Of a DNA stretch of 64,000 nucleotides, positions 59,403 to 64,000 are shown one piece after another. The notes beneath the pieces were generated by a model, which saw nothing but the letters and a program-made list of their open reading frames with translations, did not search any database and had not been told where the DNA came from. Source of the DNA: Acidobacteriota bacterium (lineage in GTDB: Bacteria > Acidobacteriota > Terriglobia > Terriglobales > Acidobacteriaceae). Positions within the stretch are counted from its first letter, which is position 1. Each line of letters begins with the position of its first letter. The stretch is taken from contig JAJYSV010000001.1 in NCBI GenBank assembly GCA_021793405.1, positions 149,990 to 213,989 on the forward strand, given 5' to 3'. Position numbers and translations under genes: made by a program.

Positions 59403-60929
59403 ATGATAGATGGACATGAAAGCGGAAGTGGGATCGATGACGCTTCGCGGCGGACGTTCTTAAAAGGGAGCGCGGCGGTTGCCGGGGCAACTGTCGCCAG
59501 CTCCGTACTGCATCCAGCATTGGCTCAAGAGAGAACACAGAAGAGACCGAACATCGTTTTCTTTTACACGGAAGGGCAGCGGGCGGATGCGTTGAGCTTC
59601 ACGGGAAATACCCTGGTGAAGACCCCGAACATGGATCGCATTGCCCGCGAGGGAGTGTTTTTCAACAATTCATTCTGTACGAATGCGTTGTGCGCTCCGG
59701 CCCGCGCCGTCACGCTGACGGGGCTTTATTCCCATACTTCGGGAGCCTATGACAACAAAACCGCAAGCCCACTGCCGGCGGACATCCCCATCTTTACGGA
59801 CCTGCTGCATGAAGCGGGATACGACGTGGCGATGGTCGGAAAAGCGCACTCGCCGAATGGGGTGCGCGAACGCTATTGGGATTACTATTGTGCGTTCAAT
59901 GCCCCGGCGACAAACTATTATGCACCGCGATTCTATGAGGGGCGCAAGGGAGCAATGGGGGAAGAGAAGACCAACCGAGGGGTCTTCCGGAACGATTTCC
60001 CCGATAATCCGGCGCTGGACTGGACCGGTGAATATGCGGATGATTTCTTTACGGATCGCGCCCTGGACTGGCTAAAGGAAGAGCGGGATCGTCCGTTTTG
60101 CCTGTTGCTATGGCATCAGACGCCACATGCGCCATTCTTTCGTCCGCGCCGTTACCTGGACATGTATAACGGCGTGCCGATTCCGAAACCCGCAACTTTT
60201 GACGACGACAAGAAGGGGTATCCAGGCAAGCCCAGGGCATTTGCCGATGCGCAGAACAAAATTGGAACAATTCAGACGGGAGACTGCGCGCGTTCGCTGG
60301 AAGAACTGGTGAAGGACTACTATGCCGGGCTTACGTCGGTGGACGACAACATCGGCCGCGTGATGAGTTACCTGGAATCCTCGAATCAGCTCGACGATAC
60401 CGTCGTGCTGCAGAGTTCCGATCATGGATATTTCCTAGGCGAATGGCGCTGTTTCGATAAGCGCTTCATGCATGAACCCTCGCTTCGCACGCCGACGATG
60501 ATACGTTATCCGAAGAGATTTCAAGCCGGAACCAAGGTGGATGAGATGATCCTGAATCTCGACTTTGCTCCGACTCTGCTCGAACTGGCAGATGTTCCCG
60601 TACCGGAGGCGATGCAGGGCAAGAGCCTGGTGAAACTCGCGCAAAAGAAGGAGACCGCATGGCGCAAGGACTGGCTCTATGAATACTTCGAATACCCCGG
60701 CGCGGAACAGGTGCGTCCGAACCGTGGGGTCCGCACAACACGCTACAAATACATCCACTACTATCTCGACCCGCAGGAATATGAACTCTACGATCTCGAG
60801 AAAGACGCGGGCGAAGTGAACAATCTATATGGCAACCCCGCCCACGCCGACATTCAGAGGCAGCTTGCCGCGCGGCTGGAGGCTCTTCGGCAGGAAACGG
60901 GAGACAAAACCAGGAACGCCATTGTGTAG
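59403..60929 (+). CDS. Tat-exported sulfatase
   Basis: 508 residues from ATG 59403 (GGGGAG seven bases upstream). The twin-arginine leader is ASRRTFLKGSAAVAGAT followed by a hydrophobic stretch to ALAQ. The catalytic Cys97 lies in CAPARAVTLTG (the CxPxR motif), which an anaerobic or FGE-type maturase must convert to formylglycine. PNIVFFYTEGQRADAL (metal site), SDHGYFLGEWRCFDKRFMHEPSLRTPT and the C-terminal YKYIHYYLDPQEYELYDLEKDAGE are family landmarks. It is predicted to be periplasmic and to cleave sulfate esters of sugars or lipids. No maturase is in the window. Its 3' end is duplicated downstream at 61935. Confidence 0.92.
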   Translation: MIDGHESGSGIDDASRRTFLKGSAAVAGATVASSVLHPALAQERTQKRPNIVFFYTEGQRADALSFTGNTLVKTPNMDRIAREGVFFNNSFCTNALCAPARAVTLTGLYSHTSGAYDNKTASPLPADIPIFTDLLHEAGYDVAMVGKAHSPNGVRERYWDYYCAFNAPATNYYAPRFYEGRKGAMGEEKTNRGVFRNDFPDNPALDWTGEYADDFFTDRALDWLKEERDRPFCLLLWHQTPHAPFFRPRRYLDMYNGVPIPKPATFDDDKKGYPGKPRAFADAQNKIGTIQTGDCARSLEELVKDYYAGLTSVDDNIGRVMSYLESSNQLDDTVVLQSSDHGYFLGEWRCFDKRFMHEPSLRTPTMIRYPKRFQAGTKVDEMILNLDFAPTLLELADVPVPEAMQGKSLVKLAQKKETAWRKDWLYEYFEYPGAEQVRPNRGVRTTRYKYIHYYLDPQEYELYDLEKDAGEVNNLYGNPAHADIQRQLAARLEALRQETGDKTRNAIV

Positions 60930-60935
60930 CGGCTC
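60893..60935 (+). repeat. 43-bp duplicated segment, first copy (sulfatase 3' end)
   Basis: Covers the last sulfatase codons and stop. It matches 61935-61977 at 38 of 43 positions without gaps. Confidence 0.8.
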
Positions 60936-61297
60936 GGAGTTAGAGCGCGAAGAAAGGATCTGCGGGCCGGGTTCCGGTAGGCAATGGGGAGGGGGGCGAG
61001 GGCGGGATGAGGGGACTCTTCTTCCACTGAACCCAGAGAACGGAGGAAACCGTGGGGCACGCCGATTCCAACCGGTGCAACGAGCCTGTCTTAAATCTCG
61101 CGCGGACGACCAGCGATTTCTGCTAACGTGAGAAGTAGGCTGTAGCCCGATTTAAAGCATTTCTCCTGATGCTGTAGAGTATCGAAGATCGTCTCGTGCA
61201 GCTTTTGTTCAGGAAAGGCTGCGTGAAGCTTTTTTCCCGCGCCATGCACCTTCAGGAGAATTGCACGAGCCGCCAATTTCGAAGCAAGGAGTCACGG
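60930..61297. other. Sulfatase-DinB intergenic region
   Basis: 368 bp without a supported gene. It holds the right-hand copy of the sulfatase-flanking repeat (60950-60991). The region just before the DinB start is lower in GC and probably contains its promoter, but no motif stands out. AAGGAG just before 61298 is the DinB ribosome site. Confidence 0.45.
60950..60991 (+). repeat. Direct repeat downstream of sulfatase
   Basis: Second copy of the sequence at 59222-59264. The pair suggests that the sulfatase segment arrived or was duplicated as a unit. Confidence 0.6.
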
Positions 61298-61849
61298 ATG
61301 AAAGTGCTCAAGTGTGCCATCCCGTCTACTGCCGCTATTGCAATGGCAATGGTCTTGCTGCCCGTCGTTGGGCACGCGCAGTCGTCCAACCCGGTCACCA
61401 CGGCCTTGAAGTCTTCGCTGGAGCGCTCCTCGCGCAACATGGTAGCGGCCGCGGAAAAAATGCCCGCCGAGAAATATAACTTCAAACCCACCGCCGGGTC
61501 GCGGACGTTTGGCGGAATCGTGCTGCACATCAGCAACTCTAATCGGGGTGCCTGCCATTGGCTGACGGGTGCGGCCGAGGCGCCGAAAACGAATCTGACC
61601 CTGGAGTCGCCGAAGGAGCAGTTGATCGCCTCGCTGAAAAGTTCTTTCGACTACTGCAGCCAGGCGTTGGACAACTTCAACGATTCCAAGCTTGGCGAGC
61701 AGGTTCCCTTCTACGGAGGCCGCACGGTCTCCGCCGCAGCCTCGGTCCTCGCACTCAGCGACGATTGGGCCGATCACTATAGTCAGGAGGCCGCATATCT
61801 GCGCGCCAATGGCATACTGCCGCCCACCGCTCACGGCGGCCAGCCCTAA
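61298..61849 (+). CDS. Secreted DinB-like protein
   Basis: 183 residues from ATG 61298 (AAGGAG six bases upstream). Signal peptide: STAAIAMAMVLLPVVGHAQ. The mature four-helix bundle has NMVAAAEKMPAEKYNFKPTAGSRTFGGIVLHISNSN and ends with DDWADHYSQEAAYLRANGILPP. Spaced His in helix two and the last helix fit the DinB/YfiT metal-binding fold. Relatives include thiol transferases. The export signal points to the periplasm. The substrate is unknown. It lies between two copies of a 43-bp duplication. Confidence 0.82.
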   Translation: MKVLKCAIPSTAAIAMAMVLLPVVGHAQSSNPVTTALKSSLERSSRNMVAAAEKMPAEKYNFKPTAGSRTFGGIVLHISNSNRGACHWLTGAAEAPKTNLTLESPKEQLIASLKSSFDYCSQALDNFNDSKLGEQVPFYGGRTVSAAASVLALSDDWADHYSQEAAYLRANGILPPTAHGGQP

Positions 61850-62212
61850 ACTAGGGTCGTTCTCGTACCCTCTGGGGGAGATAGGGTCGGGGCCGTCTTC
61901 TCCACTTCGGCCGGGATGATAGAAGCTCTCCGGGGGAAACGGGAGATAAAACCAGGAATTCAATTGTTTAGCGGCTCTCCTATTGTGTAGAGAGAAAAAC
62001 GCTTGAATTGTCGTTCTGAACGGAGGTCGCCGCGCCGACCGCAGCTGAAGTTTTCGTGATGCGATTGATGTTTCATCCCACCCTAGCTTCGCTAGGATGG
62101 GGCACCCGGCATCTGATCGACAAACAAATCTACCAAAGCCGTAATTTGACGTGCTTTACGCCCATGCTTTGAGACTTGTTCGTGAGTATGGATCGCTTCA
62201 CGGGAGCACAAT
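61850..62212. other. Intergenic region with duplicated sulfatase tail and a dispersed hairpin
   Basis: 363 bp with no supported gene. It contains the 43-bp sulfatase-end duplicate (61935-61977) and a small hairpin (CCTAGC-TTC-GCTAGG at 62082-62096) of a dispersed family. The downstream side becomes visibly less GC-rich, marking entry into the accessory tail. Confidence 0.5.
61935..61977 (+). repeat. 43-bp duplicated segment, second copy
   Basis: Matches the sulfatase 3' end at 60893-60935 with five mismatches, and even retains a stop-like TAG. It lies in non-coding DNA after the DinB-like gene. Confidence 0.8.
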
Positions 62213-62812
62213 ATGTCTTGGCTTCGACGCTTATTGCAGCCATCTACCAAGCCTACAGAAGTTAAGAAAGACTACTCTCCGTCTGTGCGCTATGCCATGG
62301 AAGCTATGCCCACTATCAAGTTTGATCCGTCAGTGGTGACGAAGAGTGTCAAAGCAGACCTGCGAAGAAATGTCGAGTTGCTTGCCGGGGTGGAAAAGAA
62401 ACACGTCAAGCAGATTTACGAGCTTGCCTTGCGCTCCATCGTGGGACGCCGGGACTTCCATTCGTTCTGCACAGAGATGATGGACATGCACATCGAAGGA
62501 ATGACCAGATCAAAGGCGGCTGAAATCGGACGGTCTCTAGCCAATAAAGCCGGGGCGGTAATCGAACGAGAGCGTCGAACCTCTCTTGGAATCACTCACG
62601 CAAAATGGCTGTATGCGAACGCTCCCTGTATGAGAGACCCAAATCATCCGTCAGCCGCAGAGGTTCAACGGGACGCTGCTCATTGCGCAGCCAATGGCAA
62701 ACGATATGAAATCAGCAAGGGGTTATTTGTAGATGGCAAGTGGACATGGCCCGGAGTTGATGAGGACTGTAAATGCGTTTCAAGATCGATCATACCGGGA
62801 TTGGAAAAGTAA
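62213..62812 (+). CDS. Orphan phage Mu F-like (head morphogenesis) domain protein
   Basis: 199 residues, GGGAGCAC before ATG 62213. The C-terminal half follows the MuF/SPP1 gp7 minor capsid pattern: EIGRSLANKAGAVIERERRTSLGITHAKW, MRDPNHPSAAEVQ, then GKRYEISKGLFVDGKWTWPG and CKCVSRSIIPGL, equal to the NCRC-type ending of that family. Phage F proteins are 400 or more residues, so this is a short version that retains the conserved domain. No other capsid or terminase genes are in the window. MuF domains also occur in polymorphic toxin exporters, but no toxin is fused here. GC content is lower than in the core genes. Likely a prophage remnant. Confidence 0.75.
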   Translation: MSWLRRLLQPSTKPTEVKKDYSPSVRYAMEAMPTIKFDPSVVTKSVKADLRRNVELLAGVEKKHVKQIYELALRSIVGRRDFHSFCTEMMDMHIEGMTRSKAAEIGRSLANKAGAVIERERRTSLGITHAKWLYANAPCMRDPNHPSAAEVQRDAAHCAANGKRYEISKGLFVDGKWTWPGVDEDCKCVSRSIIPGLEK

Positions 62813-62862
62813 GAACCTAAGACGGCTGCATCAGCAAATTGCAGATCAGCAGAGGATCCAGG

Positions 62863-63804
62863 ATGAGCATGAATCAGGCGATTAAACCACCTTCCACCGG
62901 GCCGTCCGAAGTAGATTCCCGAACTCTTCGAGAGTATCTTGCGGAGGCTCTGGTGTCTTCTTTGTTTCCAAACAACGAGGCTCGGCTAGAAGCGGAGGCT
63001 CGGTTTACGCAGTTTGCAGAGAAATTCGTTCTGGCGATGGACGAAGCGCGTCGCGTGTTCACGCCACTTCTGGAGAAAGCGCTTCCAATCATTCAGAAAC
63101 TAGTCGAAACTGACTGGGCAGCCGTCTTTGATGAGCATGAGAAGTCATTCCTTTATATCGCGGATTGCGGCTGGACACCGCCAGACTTTATTGGCTTAGG
63201 AGAGCTTCTCGCTCTTCACCTCAAGTCCCCGGAAGAGCTTGACCGTTATTTCGTCGAAGGCTTCATGGAGAATGATGCCGAGAATCTGAAGATACTCGGC
63301 GAGACGCTCAAAAGGAATCCTGAACTTTCACAGTGGCACCCGTTGATAGACGAGATCATTGCGAGTATCAGGGCAGGTCATCATCGTGTCGCAATACCGG
63401 CAACCTTGACCATCATGGAGGGCTATCTGGCCCGTGCATTAGTGAAGGCTTCTCTCACCACTGCTAAAAACGTCTCTCCATTCAAGGTACTCGAAGAGGC
63501 GAAGTGGCATGAGGCTAAAACCCTCGACGCAAGGTTTTGGAAGGCAGGAGTCTTGTTCCTGAGTCGCATCTTCGCTCACAGCGATTTCACTCAGCAGCCG
63601 CCAACGTTCATCAATCGTCATTGGATATTGCATGGAAGAGCGCCTGTTGACTGGACACTATCGGACGCTCTCCGGCTGGTGAACTCGCTTACGACGCTCG
63701 TTTTCTTGTTTGTCACCGTAGGTCAGCCAAAACTAGAAGCACCCAAGTGGCGCGGTGATCCTGACGATGGCTTCAGAGGTGGCTCCAATCGCAGCTTGGT
63801 CTAA
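62863..63804 (+). CDS. HEPN-like domain protein, function unknown
   Basis: 313 residues from ATG 62863 (ATG 62869 is also possible), 50 bp after the MuF-like gene. Mostly helical. An N-terminal coiled part (AEARFTQFAEKFVLAMDEARRVFTPLLEKALPIIQKLVE) leads to a C-terminal helical domain with AIPATLTIMEGYLARALVKA and FINRHWILHGR, where Arg252-x4-His257 is a HEPN-type active motif (RxxxxH). The following DALRLVNSLTTLVFLF helix fits as well. HEPN domains act in RNases of toxin-antitoxin and abortive infection systems. No antitoxin is adjacent. The assignment rests on one motif and the helix pattern. Confidence 0.6.
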   Translation: MSMNQAIKPPSTGPSEVDSRTLREYLAEALVSSLFPNNEARLEAEARFTQFAEKFVLAMDEARRVFTPLLEKALPIIQKLVETDWAAVFDEHEKSFLYIADCGWTPPDFIGLGELLALHLKSPEELDRYFVEGFMENDAENLKILGETLKRNPELSQWHPLIDEIIASIRAGHHRVAIPATLTIMEGYLARALVKASLTTAKNVSPFKVLEEAKWHEAKTLDARFWKAGVLFLSRIFAHSDFTQQPPTFINRHWILHGRAPVDWTLSDALRLVNSLTTLVFLFVTVGQPKLEAPKWRGDPDDGFRGGSNRSLV

Positions 63805-64000
63805 CTGCGCTGCTTCTGTATGATAATGTCCTCTGCCAAGCGTACAAAACTCTGTTTCCGTTCATGCAGTCTATGGCGGGTGGCCCTCGATAAGGACGAA
63901 GGCTTTGTCAAGGCGCAAATAACCCGGGCGGTGCGGCTGCATCGCTTGTCTTTCCAGAGGGGTTGAGGACCAGAGTTCTGGTAGATTCACGCTGCATCAC

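Noticed and set aside
63805..64000. Possible gene end entering from the right edge on the minus strand
   Set aside because: A short open frame exists, but it has no recognisable motif, and 196 bases are too little to call.

Overview
The window is a stretch of GC-rich bacterial chromosome. The best guess for the host is an acidobacterium (Acidobacteriota, Terriglobia-like). This is an inference from three things: the gene content (a secretin with a C-terminal cohesin-like domain followed by pseudopilins, a reduced dcw cluster, Tat sulfatase, MASE1 diguanylate cyclase), the short dispersed repeats that translate to phrases such as HGFSRAV and HSERSEES, and codon use. There is no rRNA or tRNA gene to confirm it.

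Layout. (1) Bases 1-9159, minus strand: a dense run that may be one operon, read from 9159 downwards. It encodes a pyruvate-oxidase-like ThDP enzyme, an internally duplicated membrane protein, gluconate-2-dehydrogenase-type subunit 3, a GMC flavoprotein, an M24-fold protein lacking two metal ligands, a membrane-anchored SDR, a VKOR-like protein and a lipase-maturation-factor-like protein cut by the window edge. (2) 9442-13457, plus strand: a frameshifted enolase-superfamily gene, a glucose-1-dehydrogenase-like SDR and a secreted phosphoesterase. (3) 13552-24781, housekeeping: metG, tatD, yajQ, polyprenyl synthase and mscS run leftward; argS runs rightward; smpB and pepA run leftward. (4) 25081-29531: secretin, two pseudopilins and an orphan protein resembling the central domain of urocanase. 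(5) 29565-37482, mixed: engB, diguanylate cyclase, DHH phosphoesterase, CPBP protease, a membrane protein, a monooxygenase, a response regulator and a Crp/Fnr regulator followed by a striking double palindrome. (6) 37759-45810: penicillin acylase, then an islet of about 1.5 kb bounded by 25-bp direct repeats, then ispA, rhodanese, mscS and a penicillin-binding protein. (7) 46089-59125, minus strand: the division and cell-wall cluster, transcribed mraY-murD-ftsW-murG-murC-ftsQ-ftsA-ftsZ. It is interrupted between murG and murC by an opposite-strand gene for a secreted Gly-rich WXXGXW protein, and it carries two copies of a dispersed hairpin repeat. (8) 59403-63804: Tat sulfatase, DinB-like protein, and an accessory tail with an orphan phage Mu F-like head-morphogenesis domain and a HEPN-like protein.

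How genes work together. The dcw genes make lipid I and II (MraY, MurG), the UDP-MurNAc peptide (MurC, MurD), the septal glycan polymerase (FtsW) and the divisome (FtsQ, FtsA, FtsZ). IspA and the long-chain polyprenyl synthase supply isoprenoid chains. metG, argS, smpB, pepA and engB serve translation, ribosome rescue and protein turnover. The left-hand redox cluster looks like a periplasm- or membrane-linked oxidation module. The secretin and pseudopilins are parts of a type II secretion or pilus-like machine whose other components are not in the window.

The most promising places for something undescribed are: the islet at 40216-41765, with an unannotated 49-codon gene, a 183-aa partner and a palindrome over its start; the urocanase-like orphan at 28680-29531; the M24-fold protein lacking metal ligands at 2598-3827; and the right-edge MuF-HEPN pair. 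No CRISPR array, complete IS, tRNA, rRNA or recognisable riboswitch was seen.
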